A DNA stretch of 30,995 nucleotides from CAYZMH01 sp964479445 (GTDB lineage: Bacteria > Bacteroidota > Bacteroidia > Bacteroidales > GCA-2748055): contig CAYZMH010000037.1 in assembly GCA_964479445.1 (NCBI GenBank), positions 1 to 30,995 of the forward strand, read 5' to 3'. How positions within the stretch are numbered: position 1 is the stretch's first letter; each line of letters begins with the position of its first letter. Shown here piece by piece: positions 7,053-14,582 of the stretch. Under the pieces are notes generated by a model. The model saw only the letters and a list, made by a program, of their open reading frames with translations. It searched no databases and had not been told where the DNA came from. The position numbers and the translations under genes were made by a program.

Positions 7053-7745
7053 ATGAAATTAATAAACGACAACAGAAAAAAGTTGCCCCCAAAAGCAGCT
7101 GATGCCTTTGGAGGGGGATGGGATATTATGTGGAAAGTGTTCCCGGAACTCTTAGTGGTATCCCTGGTGTTCGGACTGATCTCCGGTCCGGTTGCTTTCA
7201 ACTGGGAAGCCGATCATTTCAGCTGGTTTCTTTTTCCGGTCGTTCTCATGGGAATGGCCTACGGGATTTTTATTGTAGGCCCGATAGGGTACAGCGTGGA
7301 TTGGGTACACCTGAAAGCGGTCAGGAGAGAGCAACTGGAGATCAGGGATATGTTTGCAGTGTTCCAGCGAAATTATTGGAATGCCCTGATTGGCAGAGTA
7401 CTGGTTTCGATCATTATAGGGCTGGGTTTCTTGATACTGATTGTTCCCGGTATCATCTTTGCCTGTCGCCTGGCTTTTGTACCTTACCTGATCATCGATC
7501 GTAAAATGGATGTAATGGAGGCACTCGGAAAAAGCTGGGAAATGACCAAAGGATACGGATGGCAGATCTTTTTCATGGGAATTATAGCTTTCTTCGTGGT
7601 TATTCTGGGATTGATGGCACTTTTTGTCGGGGTGATCATATCCATAATCTGGATCAGGAACGCATTTGCCCTGATGTACCTCTCGGTTGTTGACCGGGAT
7701 GACCCTTTCAATGAAGGACCGGATGTCATCGAGGAACATCCCTAA
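7053..7745 (+). CDS. Polytopic membrane protein, DUF975/UPF0259-like
   Basis: This 230-residue protein has roughly six membrane segments after a short basic N-terminus, including LLVVSLVFGLISGPV, VVLMGMAYGIFIVGPIGY, VLVSIIIGLGFLILIVPGII and IIAFFVVILGLMALFVGVII. The stretch IVPGIIFACRLAFVPYLIID followed by MEALGKSWEMTKG is characteristic of a loosely defined group of bacterial membrane proteins (DUF975, UPF0259 and glycerophosphodiesterase membrane-domain types) with no settled biochemical role. It is a single-gene unit closed by its own terminator. The repeats upstream and the divergent membrane-bound LuxR-type gene suggest that it is regulated by that protein. The C-terminus is acidic (DRDDPFNEGPDVIEEHP). 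Confidence 0.83.
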   Translation: MKLINDNRKKLPPKAADAFGGGWDIMWKVFPELLVVSLVFGLISGPVAFNWEADHFSWFLFPVVLMGMAYGIFIVGPIGYSVDWVHLKAVRREQLEIRDMFAVFQRNYWNALIGRVLVSIIIGLGFLILIVPGIIFACRLAFVPYLIIDRKMDVMEALGKSWEMTKGYGWQIFFMGIIAFFVVILGLMALFVGVIISIIWIRNAFALMYLSVVDRDDPFNEGPDVIEEHP

Positions 7746-7794
7746 AAAGATGAAGCCGGTGGAAAGAACCGGGATAAAATAACAGGATAGTAAG

Positions 7795-7825
7795 AGGGCC
7801 GCCGGGAACAGGGGCGGCCCTTTTT
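7795..7825 (+). terminator. Rho-independent terminator
   Basis: A GC-rich stem (AGGGCCGCC with GGCGGCCCT) around a 9-nt loop is followed by a T run at 7821-7825. It ends the transcript of the membrane-protein gene, 50 nt after its stop. Confidence 0.88.
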
Positions 7826-7836
7826 AATTCCTTCTT

Positions 7837-8343
7837 TTATTGAAGTTTTGCTGCTACACTTTTTCCCCATGTGTTAATATCTTCCCATATCCTGAAATCT
7901 CCAACCGGGGCATCTACTTTTTTAATGATCCATTTTTCAAATCCACCTATTCGATCAGGGAAAAGGGCTCCATGGAATGTTTTTACTTCATTGGGTCTTA
8001 CCTTCTCGATCAAAGGATTCAATTTGGAGGGTATCTTTCTGCCTTCCAGCATGGTGTCTGGATCTCCTTCACCGGTCGGACCACTCAGGAAAATCCACGT
8101 ATCCCTGTCTTTAAGGACCTGGTTATGGGATTTCAGGAATTTCACAGCTTTTCTTCGCCATTGTCCCATATAAAGGGCTACACCAAGTATAACTGCGTCA
8201 AAATCCCCGGGACTGGTGGCCGATTCAACCGGCTGCAGGGTAATATCGAATTGGCCGGGCGGAAATTGTTCCGAAATACGCTCTGAAATCTCACGGGTGC
8301 CCCCGTGTTTGGAAGCATAGGTAATCAGGATCTTTTTTTTCAT
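7837..8343 (-). CDS. Flavodoxin-domain protein
   Basis: This 168-residue protein has a flavodoxin fold. The N-terminal KKKILITYASKHGGTREISE carries the FMN phosphate loop, VILGVALYMGQWRRKAVKFL matches the region after the second strand, and WIFLSGPTGEGDP the third. It resembles stand-alone flavodoxin-like proteins sometimes annotated as HemG-type protoporphyrinogen oxidases, but the sequence alone does not support that activity. ATG at 8343, directly before the first strand, is preferred over an upstream TTG at 8376. The gene stands between the beta-barrel gene and the membrane-protein terminator, with no evident partner. A redox role with FMN is likely; the substrate is unknown. Confidence 0.85.
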   Translation of the reverse strand: MKKKILITYASKHGGTREISERISEQFPPGQFDITLQPVESATSPGDFDAVILGVALYMGQWRRKAVKFLKSHNQVLKDRDTWIFLSGPTGEGDPDTMLEGRKIPSKLNPLIEKVRPNEVKTFHGALFPDRIGGFEKWIIKKVDAPVGDFRIWEDINTWGKSVAAKLQ

Positions 8344-8421
8344 GACTCTCATTATTGGGGTTCTGCATCCTTGCAAAGATTCAACCTCTGGATGAATGAA
8401 AAGTTAAGGAGATATTAATTT

Positions 8422-9180
8422 TTAAGGACGAAGTTCATAGGTGGTGGAATGGGTATCCTCTGACTCTGAAAAATCAAACAGATCCTCTTTCCCGATCTGG
8501 AAACTGAGGGATATGTACCAGATGTTGGACTGATCAAATGCTGAATAATCCACCTCGTACCCAAAATCATTTCCCGTAAACGATTTATTGAGAAAATCAT
8601 CCAGGTAATATTTGAATTTCAATTGAATGCCGCCCGGGAACTGGACGCCCCCGAACAGGGAGGGCTGGAGGGGATTGACCCGGTGACTGGCCCATTCGGT
8701 AAACTTATACTTGGTGTCATCCATGAAAAGTTTCTGCTTGTAGTGAAACATCCACTCATATTCTCCCCCGGCAAAGAAGAAAAAATCATTCTTGAACGAC
8801 CCTATTTTAAGGGCCAGCGGTATACCCAGCGAATAACTTCTGCGCTTGATCTTTACCGTTTTATTGTAATCGGAATGGCCCTGATCAATCTCCGGGAAGC
8901 CGGAGTTCTGAATGAGGTCCTCGGTGATGAATCCCACATTTCGGATGCTCCAGCCAAAGAACATACCCATATTGTCAAAAAAATCGTAGTGCCAGTTCTG
9001 CTGGGTGTGGAAAAACATGGTAAAACGCAGGTTGTTATCAATATAATCCCCGTCGAATTGTACATTGGAGGAGGAAAATATAAGTTCACCACCCGTGGTG
9101 GGATAGAAATTTTGGGATTGCGCCGGGGCTGACAGGAAGAGAATAACTACCAGGAGGGCAAATGAGCTGACTGATTTCAT
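8422..9180 (-). CDS. Predicted outer-membrane beta-barrel protein
   Basis: This 252-residue protein begins with a signal peptide (MKSVSSFALLVVILFLSAPA, cleavage probably near QSQ). The rest alternates polar and hydrophobic residues and is rich in Tyr, Phe, Gly and Asn, with segments such as SYSLGIPLALKIG, FFFFAGGEYEWMF, SLFGGVQFPGGIQLKFKYY and IWYISLSFQIG, as expected for beta strands of an outer-membrane barrel. The last strand is followed by an acidic tail ending TTYELRP. I do not recognise a specific family. It lies 64 nt after the aminotransferase gene on the same strand and could share its transcript. Confidence 0.78.
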   Translation of the reverse strand: MKSVSSFALLVVILFLSAPAQSQNFYPTTGGELIFSSSNVQFDGDYIDNNLRFTMFFHTQQNWHYDFFDNMGMFFGWSIRNVGFITEDLIQNSGFPEIDQGHSDYNKTVKIKRRSYSLGIPLALKIGSFKNDFFFFAGGEYEWMFHYKQKLFMDDTKYKFTEWASHRVNPLQPSLFGGVQFPGGIQLKFKYYLDDFLNKSFTGNDFGYEVDYSAFDQSNIWYISLSFQIGKEDLFDFSESEDTHSTTYELRP

Positions 9181-9244
9181 AAGGTGATTTATATAACTAA
9201 TTTAACATCCCAGGTTTCAAAAGGTTGATATTACGCAGGATTTC

Positions 9245-10054
9245 TTATCCATACAAATTTTCTTTCAATAAATTATCATACCCACTCATGATCGTTCGTA
9301 ACAGAGGGTGTTTTGGGTTGTAAGGTATATGATCCAGTTTGCGAATGGGAAGAACCCTGGGAGAGGTTCCCGAAAGGAATGCGGCTTTCATGCCGGATGC
9401 CCTGTTCAACGGAACGGCCTTCTCCTCTATTTCCACAGAAAGAGTAGTGCAGATCTGAATGATATATTTCCGGGTGATTCCCGGCAATACCATCGACAAC
9501 GGTGCGGTGCAGATCTTATCGGATGGGTCTATGAAAAAGAGGTTTGACCGGCTGCCTTCGGTGAGGTATCCCTGGTCGTTTACCAGGATAGCTTCATAGA
9601 TGTGATGCGCTTTTTTAAACGACTGGATATCCTTCCTGAATACTTCATTCCACTTCTTGACCTGGGGGTCAGGTCTTTCATAGGGATACGATCTGACCGC
9701 CACACCATTGTAATAACCGGATCTGCCGGGGTAGCGGTGAGGAGTGAAAAAGCACCAGCTGGAGTAAACACCCTCCTCGTACCGGATAACCAATTTTACA
9801 TTCCCCTCTTTCTTATCAGATAATTTGAGCAGTGTAAGAAGATCACTCCTTAAGCGGTCAATATCAGGAGGTTTAAGGCCATCGGATGTGACTGAAAAAA
9901 TCATGCGACCAAGGTGATCTTCGAGAAAAAGATACCGGGAATCGATTACCCTGATCACCTCATAATAGAGCGTTCTCGAAGGATCCGGTTGGTATGATTC
10001 GCCCCTAACAGGACTTCCGTTATGCAGGATCAACGTTTCCTCTTTTCGCTTCAT
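9245..10054 (-). CDS. Class IV PLP aminotransferase-family protein (PabC/IlvE-like)
   Basis: This 269-residue protein belongs to fold-type IV PLP enzymes, which include aminodeoxychorismate lyase, branched-chain aminotransferase and D-amino acid aminotransferase. Matches include VKKWNEVFRKDIQSFKKA with a candidate PLP-binding Lys, EAILVNDQGYLTEGSRSNLF (the EGSRSNLFF motif), and MVLPGITRKYIIQI. The C-terminal AAFLSGTSPRVLPI fits the family's cofactor loop. The usual substrate cannot be read from the sequence. The length is slightly shorter than IlvE and close to PabC. The ATG lies only 5 nt after the stop of a broken ABC-permease remnant, so the gene may once have been the last member of an ABC transporter operon. 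Confidence 0.82.
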   Translation of the reverse strand: MKRKEETLILHNGSPVRGESYQPDPSRTLYYEVIRVIDSRYLFLEDHLGRMIFSVTSDGLKPPDIDRLRSDLLTLLKLSDKKEGNVKLVIRYEEGVYSSWCFFTPHRYPGRSGYYNGVAVRSYPYERPDPQVKKWNEVFRKDIQSFKKAHHIYEAILVNDQGYLTEGSRSNLFFIDPSDKICTAPLSMVLPGITRKYIIQICTTLSVEIEEKAVPLNRASGMKAAFLSGTSPRVLPIRKLDHIPYNPKHPLLRTIMSGYDNLLKENLYG

Positions 10055-10059
10055 AAGTT

Positions 10060-10259
10060 TTATTCGACCCTGATCGATGCTGCAGGATTCATGCGGGAAG
10101 CTTTAACAGATTGCCAGCTTACGTTCAGTATCGCTATGATTAAAGATACCGACAAAGATACGGCAAAGGTCCAGAATGGGAAAGCGATTCTTTATTCAAA
10201 AGTATGTAACCAGTTATTCATCCAGACCTGGCAGTTGATAACTGAACAAAGCAGTGTGA
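10060..10259 (-). pseudogene. Remnant of an ABC-transporter permease (FtsX/MacB C-terminus)
   Basis: Directly after the ABC ATPase stop, one minus-strand frame reads as the end of an FtsX/MacB-type permease. It shows QVWMNNWLHTFE, an in-frame TAA at 10194-10192, then RIAFPFWTFAVSLS, LIIAILNVSWQSVKA and SRMNPAASIRVE before the final TAA at 10062-10060. Permeases of this family usually end in a MNxWLxxFAYRI, helix, TVSxQSxKAAxxNPVxxLRxE pattern. The internal TAA stands where the conserved Tyr (TAT) would be. Only about 60 codons are left and no start codon is evident, so this is a deleted and mutated gene. The coordinates include the short stretch after the ATPase stop, where the similarity fades. 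Confidence 0.75.
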
Positions 10260-10267
10260 TTACACTG
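10252..10267. repeat. Palindrome at the ATPase stop and permease-remnant junction
   Basis: CAGTGT-GATT-ACACTG forms a 6-4-6 perfect dyad spanning the last codons and stop of the ABC ATPase and the start of the permease remnant. It lies where most of the permease gene has been lost. It could be a deletion junction, a weak transcript-end hairpin, or chance. Confidence 0.5.
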
Positions 10268-10943
10268 CCTGCCGGATATTCTCCGTGACCCTGTGACCGT
10301 CGAAAAGCTGGACAATGCGATTGGTCAGCAGCGCTTGTTCTTCGGAATGAGTCACCATAATGATCGTACTGCCGGCTTTGTTCAGACGGTTAAGGTATTT
10401 CATCACCTCTTCCCCGTTTTTAGAATCAAGGTTTCCCGTGGGTTCATCTGCAAGAATAAGCGATGGATTGCTAATCACGGCACGGGCAATGGCAACACGC
10501 TGCTGCTGTCCACCCGATAACTGACGCGGATAGTGGTTTGACCGGTGACCAATATCAAGCATTTCCATGATCTCCCGGGAACGGATAGTGCGTTCAGCCG
10601 GCCGGATTTTCATGTATACCAGCGGCAGTTCAATATTCTGTTGAACAGTGAGCTCATCAATCAGGTTGAAGCTCTGGAAAATGAATCCGATATTTCCCCT
10701 GCGGAGACGGGTTCGTTTCCGCTCGGAAAGATGCGTAACATCTTTCCCTTCAAACAAATAGGCTCCTCCTGTTGCATGATCCAGTAATCCCAGTATATTT
10801 AGCAGGGTCGATTTACCGCAACCAGAAGGTCCCATAATAGCGATCAATTCTCCACGGTCAACGGTCAGATTAACCCGGCTTAAAGCGGTCGTTTCAACCT
10901 CCTCGGTACGAAATGTTTTGGATAAATCATTGATGGTAATCAT
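10260..10943 (-). CDS. ABC transporter ATP-binding protein (MacB/LolD type)
   Basis: This 227-residue ATPase is complete: Walker A GPSGCGKST (38-46), Q-loop FIFQSFNLIDELTV (88-101), signature LSGGQQQRVAIARA (142-155), Walker B LILADEPTGNLD (162-173) and switch His199. It belongs to the MacB/LolD/FtsE-like group that powers FtsX-type permeases for lipoprotein, peptide or drug export across the inner membrane. In Bacteroidota such ATPases are normally followed by large FtsX-like permease genes; here only a broken C-terminal fragment follows. The ATPase therefore either serves a permease elsewhere or is on its way to loss. No membrane-fusion protein or TolC-like gene is visible nearby. The start is ATG at 10943. 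Confidence 0.92.
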   Translation of the reverse strand: MITINDLSKTFRTEEVETTALSRVNLTVDRGELIAIMGPSGCGKSTLLNILGLLDHATGGAYLFEGKDVTHLSERKRTRLRRGNIGFIFQSFNLIDELTVQQNIELPLVYMKIRPAERTIRSREIMEMLDIGHRSNHYPRQLSGGQQQRVAIARAVISNPSLILADEPTGNLDSKNGEEVMKYLNRLNKAGSTIIMVTHSEEQALLTNRIVQLFDGHRVTENIRQAV

Positions 10944-11266
10944 TTTTTTCCGACACTTAAATCAACTGGCATGCCAAACAGTTTAATATCCATGATAACA
11001 ACACCTTATATAATAATGTACATCATTGAAAGTGTACTTTTTCGGTAGGTGATGTGCGATAACGGACACTTTTGGTGCCTCCTGTGGGTGCAACCTAATA
11101 TTCATATTTTCAGACTTGGTATTATGGAAGGAAGGATTACCTTTGAGAATCGAATGTGGTGACCGAAAAGAGGATGTTTTTTTCCGTATTTTTTTCTACT
11201 TTTACTGTATCTGACAGTGAAAGTACAGTAAACCGGTAGTTGAGAGCTGCACAAACTCCTGCCACT
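10944..11266. other. Divergent intergenic region between the ABC ATPase and response regulator
   Basis: These 323 bases have no convincing gene on either strand. They hold AT-rich tracts (a poly-T run near 11176-11183 and another at 11190-11197) and a strong inverted repeat at 11201-11232, listed separately. TTGGCATG-CCAG-TTGAT (minus strand, 10977-10961) only loosely resembles a sigma-54 promoter. No exact TAnnTTTG element with a well-spaced TTG was seen for either flanking gene. Confidence 0.6.
11201..11232. promoter_or_regulatory. Operator-like inverted repeat before the response regulator
   Basis: TTTACTGTA (11201-11209) and its exact complement TACAGTAAA (11224-11232) flank a 14-nt spacer that itself contains a further ACAGTGAAA. 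The structure ends 34 nt before the ATG at 11267. It could be a dimer binding site or an RNA hairpin in the leader. Nothing in the window identifies a binding protein. Confidence 0.55.
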
Positions 11267-11644
11267 ATGAGCAAGCTGATTTTTTTCGTGGATGATGACA
11301 AAATGATCATTAATCTGTTAGAGTATACTTTCCAGAGTCGTCAGCAATATTCAGTTAAATCTTTTCTTTCTGGCGAGGCTTGTATTGAAGCACTGGATCA
11401 GGAACCGGACCTGATTGTTCTGGATCATAACCTGAGCGGACCGGAAGAAAATAACATGAATGGGTTACAAACCCTGGAAAAAATCAAAGCCATGAAGGCG
11501 GATATTCCTATCATTGTGCTGACAGGATATGGGAACGATGATCTCCTGAAACAATTCATGGAAAAGGGAGCAAGACGTTTTCTGACCAAGGATGATTATT
11601 TCATAGATTCACTCATCGAGTCGATTGACCAGGTGCTCAATTGA
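11267..11644 (+). CDS. Single-domain response regulator (CheY-like receiver)
   Basis: This 125-residue protein is a receiver domain with nothing attached. The phosphorylation site is complete: acidic pair D10/D11 (FFVDDDK), phospho-acceptor D53 (LIVLDHNL), T86 (IIVLTGYG) and K108 (RFLTKDD). It therefore probably passes a signal by protein contact or phosphotransfer rather than by binding DNA. No histidine kinase lies in the window. I chose ATG at 11267 because MSKLIFFVDDD is the normal start of the fold; an upstream TTG at 11240 would add nine residues. The insertion GPEENNMNG after D53 is slightly longer than usual. A weak hairpin and T run (11672-11718) may end its transcript before the next gene. 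Confidence 0.88.
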   Translation: MSKLIFFVDDDKMIINLLEYTFQSRQQYSVKSFLSGEACIEALDQEPDLIVLDHNLSGPEENNMNGLQTLEKIKAMKADIPIIVLTGYGNDDLLKQFMEKGARRFLTKDDYFIDSLIESIDQVLN

Positions 11645-11731
11645 AATCTTCCCGGGAGTTTGTCCGTTAATGGAATCAGTCTGATCGTGTAAAGGTTAGC
11701 TGATTTTATTTTTTTATATGATATTATTGGT

Positions 11732-11739
11732 TAATTTTG
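11732..11739 (+). promoter_or_regulatory. -7 element before the YceD-rpmF-plsX-fabH unit
   Basis: TAATTTTG matches the Bacteroidota -7 consensus TAnnTTTG and lies about 30 nt before the first gene. No good TTG is found 19-21 bp upstream (the sequence there is a T-rich run), so this is half a promoter at best. Confidence 0.45.
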
Positions 11740-11761
11740 CAAACCGAAAAATCAGCATGCA

Positions 11762-12295
11762 GTGAGAAAGATGGAGGAATATGTAGTTCGTCTTTCAGGA
11801 CTGGAAGACGGAACGCACGAGTTTGAATTCACGCTGGATGATTCGTTCTTTGCAGCCTTTGATTACGATGAGATAAAGAGCGGAGCCGTGGAGGCCTTGG
11901 TAAGCCTGATCAAGAAGCCGGGTCTTCTGACACTGGATATTCACCTCAAAGGGATGGTGAGCCTGGTGTGCGACAGGTGCCTGGAGGAGTATCAACAAAC
12001 AGTGGAGAAGCAGGAACAGCTTTACCTGAAGTATGGAGATCATGCCGAAGAGTTGGAAGACAATGTGGTAATGATTCCAGGGGAAACTCATGAGATCAGA
12101 GTAGCTCAATATCTGTTCGAATTTACCGTTCTTTCACTGCCCCTTAAAAAAGTACATCCCGATCGTGAAGACGGATCCAGCGGTTGCAATCAGAATATGT
12201 TGAACAAACTGAATGAACACACTATAAGAAAAGGGGAACAGGAGATCGATCCCCGTTGGAATGAACTAAAAAAGATTATTGAAAAAAATAACTAG
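11762..12295 (+). CDS. YceD/DUF177-family protein
   Basis: This 177-residue (or 174-residue) acidic protein is of the DUF177/YceD family, found next to rpmF across bacteria and linked in other organisms to 23S rRNA accumulation. Visible marks are the N-terminal YVVRLSGLEDGTHEFEFTLDDSFF and the Cys pair LVCDRCLEEYQQ near the middle, followed by acidic segments. GTG at 11762 and ATG at 11771 are both possible starts; the ATG gives MEEYVVRLSG, closer to the family start. It ends 2 nt before rpmF, so the two are surely cotranscribed and the expected ribosome-related role fits. Confidence 0.9.
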   Translation: MRKMEEYVVRLSGLEDGTHEFEFTLDDSFFAAFDYDEIKSGAVEALVSLIKKPGLLTLDIHLKGMVSLVCDRCLEEYQQTVEKQEQLYLKYGDHAEELEDNVVMIPGETHEIRVAQYLFEFTVLSLPLKKVHPDREDGSSGCNQNMLNKLNEHTIRKGEQEIDPRWNELKKIIEKNN

Positions 12296-12297
12296 GC

Positions 12298-12492
12298 ATG
12301 GCACATCCGAAAAGAAAAACATCCAAACAGCGTCGCGATAAGAGAAGGACTCATTACAAGGCGGAAGCTCCCACTCTTTCGACCTGTCAGACGACTGGTA
12401 CCGTACACCAGCGTCATCGCGCCTATTACGTGGATGGCAATCTTTATTATAAAGGGAAGCTCGTCATTGAGAGTGAATCTGACCTGGCCTGA
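12298..12492 (+). CDS. rpmF: 50S ribosomal protein L32
   Basis: This 64-residue basic protein starts MAHPKRKTSKQRRDKRRTHY, the L32 signature. Only one Cys remains (STCQTTG), so it lacks the four-Cys zinc site of many L32 proteins; the HRAYYVDGNLYYKGK tail is the form usual in Bacteroidota. It forms part of the large ribosomal subunit. It lies between the YceD-like gene and plsX, the arrangement also known from Proteobacteria. Confidence 0.97.
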   Translation: MAHPKRKTSKQRRDKRRTHYKAEAPTLSTCQTTGTVHQRHRAYYVDGNLYYKGKLVIESESDLA

Positions 12493-12531
12493 GCTCCGGT
12501 TGGCATGAAGTAATCGTACTTCAATCCAGAT

Positions 12532-13476
12532 ATGCGGATCGGCATCGACATTATGGGCGGGGATTATGCACCTGAGTCAACGATTCGGGGCAGTATCCTT
12601 GCGAAACAGGAATCAGAGGGAGAACTCGAGATCGTGTTTGTCGGTGACCGGGAATCCATAGAGCGATTTGCGGATAAAGAAGAACTGGATATTTCCTCAT
12701 TTCCCGTGGTACACACCGAATCTTCGGTGGTCATGGGAGAACATCCTTTCAAAGCTTATGTCAATAAGCCCCGGGCAAGCGTTTTCCTGGGTCAGCAGCT
12801 ATTAAAATCAGGTGAACTGGACGGTTTCTGCAGTGCCGGTAATACCGGTGCAATGCTTGTCGGTGCCATGCACATTGTCACGGCGATACCCGGTGTAATC
12901 CGCCCGGCCATCTCCACCATAATTCCCAACCTGGGAGGACCTGATTCCCTGCTGCTTGACGTCGGACTTAATCCGGATGCCCGACCTGATGTGCTTTACC
13001 AGTACGGGGTAATCGGAAGTTTGTATGCCCGTCTTGTCAATGAAAAGGAAAACCCAACGGTTTCCCTGCTGAACCTTGGAAAGGAAGAAGATAAAGGGAA
13101 TCTGATTGTTAAAAGTGCCTACCAGATCATGAGTGATTCCTCGGATTTTCACTTCATAGGAAATATGGAAGCAAACGACCTGTTTGTAAACCACATTTCC
13201 GATGTTATCGTATGCGATGGTTTTGTCGGAAATGTGGTTCTAAAAGAAGCTGAAGCTTTCTATAAATTAATTTCTTTGAAGGGGGTGGCCAATGGTTTCT
13301 TTGAAATGTTTAATTTTGAAAATTTTGGTGGAACCCCTGTCCTCGGGGTAAAAGCACCCCTGATGATTGGCCATGGTATCTCCAATGACCGGGCTATTCG
13401 CAGCATGATATTGAAAACGAGAGAGGTGATTGATTCAGGATTAATTACTAATATTAAAGAACTGTTGAACAAATGA
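12532..13476 (+). CDS. plsX: Phosphate acyltransferase PlsX
   Basis: This 314-residue enzyme converts acyl-ACP and phosphate to acyl phosphate, the acyl donor for phospholipid synthesis. The start MRIGIDIMGGDYAPESTIRG is the family signature. GFCSAGNTGAMLVGAM, RPAISTIIPNL, LLLDVGLNPDARPDVLYQYG, VVCDGFVGNVVLKEAEA-like (seen as DVIVCDGFVGNVVLKEAEAF) and GVKAPLMIGHGISND all match the family. The length is normal. It follows rpmF by 39 nt and overlaps fabH by 4 bp, so plsX and fabH are translationally coupled, linking membrane lipid and fatty-acid initiation. Confidence 0.96.
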   Translation: MRIGIDIMGGDYAPESTIRGSILAKQESEGELEIVFVGDRESIERFADKEELDISSFPVVHTESSVVMGEHPFKAYVNKPRASVFLGQQLLKSGELDGFCSAGNTGAMLVGAMHIVTAIPGVIRPAISTIIPNLGGPDSLLLDVGLNPDARPDVLYQYGVIGSLYARLVNEKENPTVSLLNLGKEEDKGNLIVKSAYQIMSDSSDFHFIGNMEANDLFVNHISDVIVCDGFVGNVVLKEAEAFYKLISLKGVANGFFEMFNFENFGGTPVLGVKAPLMIGHGISNDRAIRSMILKTREVIDSGLITNIKELLNK

Positions 13477-14474
13477 GCAAGTTATCAGCCGGAATAACAG
13501 GTGTCCATGGGTGGGTTCCCGAATATCGCCTGACCAATGAAGAACTCAGCACCATGGTGGATACCACCGATGAATGGATCATGCAACGGATCGGAATTAA
13601 GGAGCGAAGGATATTAAAAGGAGAGAAGGCCACGTCGGATATGGGGGCGGAAGCTGTAAAAGGATTGCTGGAAAAAACAGGTACCCGGCCCGGGGAGGTG
13701 GAGGCTTTGATATGCGCAACCATCACAGCTGATATGCATTTTCCTTCCACGGCAAACATTATCAGTGAGAAAGCAGGATTGAAAAATGCCTGGAGCTTTG
13801 ACCTTTCTGCCGCATGTTCCGGCTTCCTGTTTGGTCTGGAAACAGCAACGAGTCTCGTTGAATCGGGTAAATATTCAAAAGTTATCCTTGTAGGAGCCGA
13901 TATGATGTCTGCCATTACCGACTATACCGACCGTACCACATGTCCCCTCTTTGGCGATGCAGCCGGTGCAGTGCTTGTCGAAGCGGTTGACGAGGAGTAT
14001 GGCCTGAGGGATTCGATCCTGGAGGTGGATGGGTCGGGCTCCAAATACCTGCATATGAAAGCAGGAGGATCCCTTCACCCGGCCTCCCATGAGACGGTTG
14101 ATGCACGCCACCATTACGTTTTCCAGGAAGGGCAGGCTGTATTCAAGGTGGCTGTTTCCAAAATGGCCGATGTGTCGGTGGAAGTGATGAAACGCAACCA
14201 TATCAAACCCGATGAATTGACATGGCTCGTACCCCACCAGGCAAATATGCGGATTATCGAGGCGGTGGCAAGAAGGATGGGTATCAAGAGGGAACAGGTG
14301 ATGATCAACATCGAGAAATATGGGAATACCACGGCAGCTACCATCCCGTTATGCCTGTGGGAATGGGAGCCCCTGCTTAAAAAAGGAGACAAGCTGATCC
14401 TGGCTGCTTTTGGAGGAGGTTTCACGTGGGGGTCTCTCTACCTGAAATGGGCCTATGACGGGAAAACGGAATAG
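13473..14474 (+). CDS. fabH: 3-oxoacyl-ACP synthase III (FabH)
   Basis: This 333-residue enzyme condenses acetyl-CoA with malonyl-ACP to start fatty-acid synthesis. The catalytic triad is visible: Cys115 (LSAACSGFLFG), His255 (WLVPHQANMR) and Asn285 (EKYGNTTAAT). TTDEWIMQRIGIKERR near residue 31 and the final FGGGFTWGSLYLKW are also typical. Its ATG overlaps the plsX stop (ATGA). The gene ends the YceD-rpmF-plsX-fabH run; a new -7 element then precedes the bactofilin and ATP synthase genes. Confidence 0.96.
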   Translation: MSKLSAGITGVHGWVPEYRLTNEELSTMVDTTDEWIMQRIGIKERRILKGEKATSDMGAEAVKGLLEKTGTRPGEVEALICATITADMHFPSTANIISEKAGLKNAWSFDLSAACSGFLFGLETATSLVESGKYSKVILVGADMMSAITDYTDRTTCPLFGDAAGAVLVEAVDEEYGLRDSILEVDGSGSKYLHMKAGGSLHPASHETVDARHHYVFQEGQAVFKVAVSKMADVSVEVMKRNHIKPDELTWLVPHQANMRIIEAVARRMGIKREQVMINIEKYGNTTAATIPLCLWEWEPLLKKGDKLILAAFGGGFTWGSLYLKWAYDGKTE

Positions 14475-14529
14475 GATAGATTCCTGCCGGAATAAAACAG
14501 CTTTTAAGCGGTGCTACTAAAATAATTTT

Positions 14530-14537
14530 TAACTTTG
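14530..14537 (+). promoter_or_regulatory. -7 element before the bactofilin-atp cluster
   Basis: TAACTTTG matches TAnnTTTG and lies 45 nt before the bactofilin ATG. Upstream there is only a T-rich stretch (14502-14505) at a somewhat long distance of 24 bp, so the -33 part is weak. Confidence 0.5.
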
Positions 14538-14582
14538 ACCGTTGTTTAAGGATGAAAGCTTCTTATTTAAAATCAGAGCATT

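Noticed and set aside
10022..10288. 88-codon plus-strand open frame between the aminotransferase and ABC ATPase genes
   Set aside because: It spans the ends of both flanking genes and lies antisense to the permease remnant, which explains the sequence better.
10961..10977. Possible sigma-54 promoter (TTGGCATG-CCAG-TTGAT, minus strand) before the ABC ATPase
   Set aside because: The -12 element has GA instead of the essential GC, and the transcript would start within the ribosome-binding region.
11672..11718. Hairpin AATCAG/CTGATT with T-rich tail after the response regulator
   Set aside because: The stem is only about six AT-rich base pairs around a 20-nt loop; too weak to list as a terminator.
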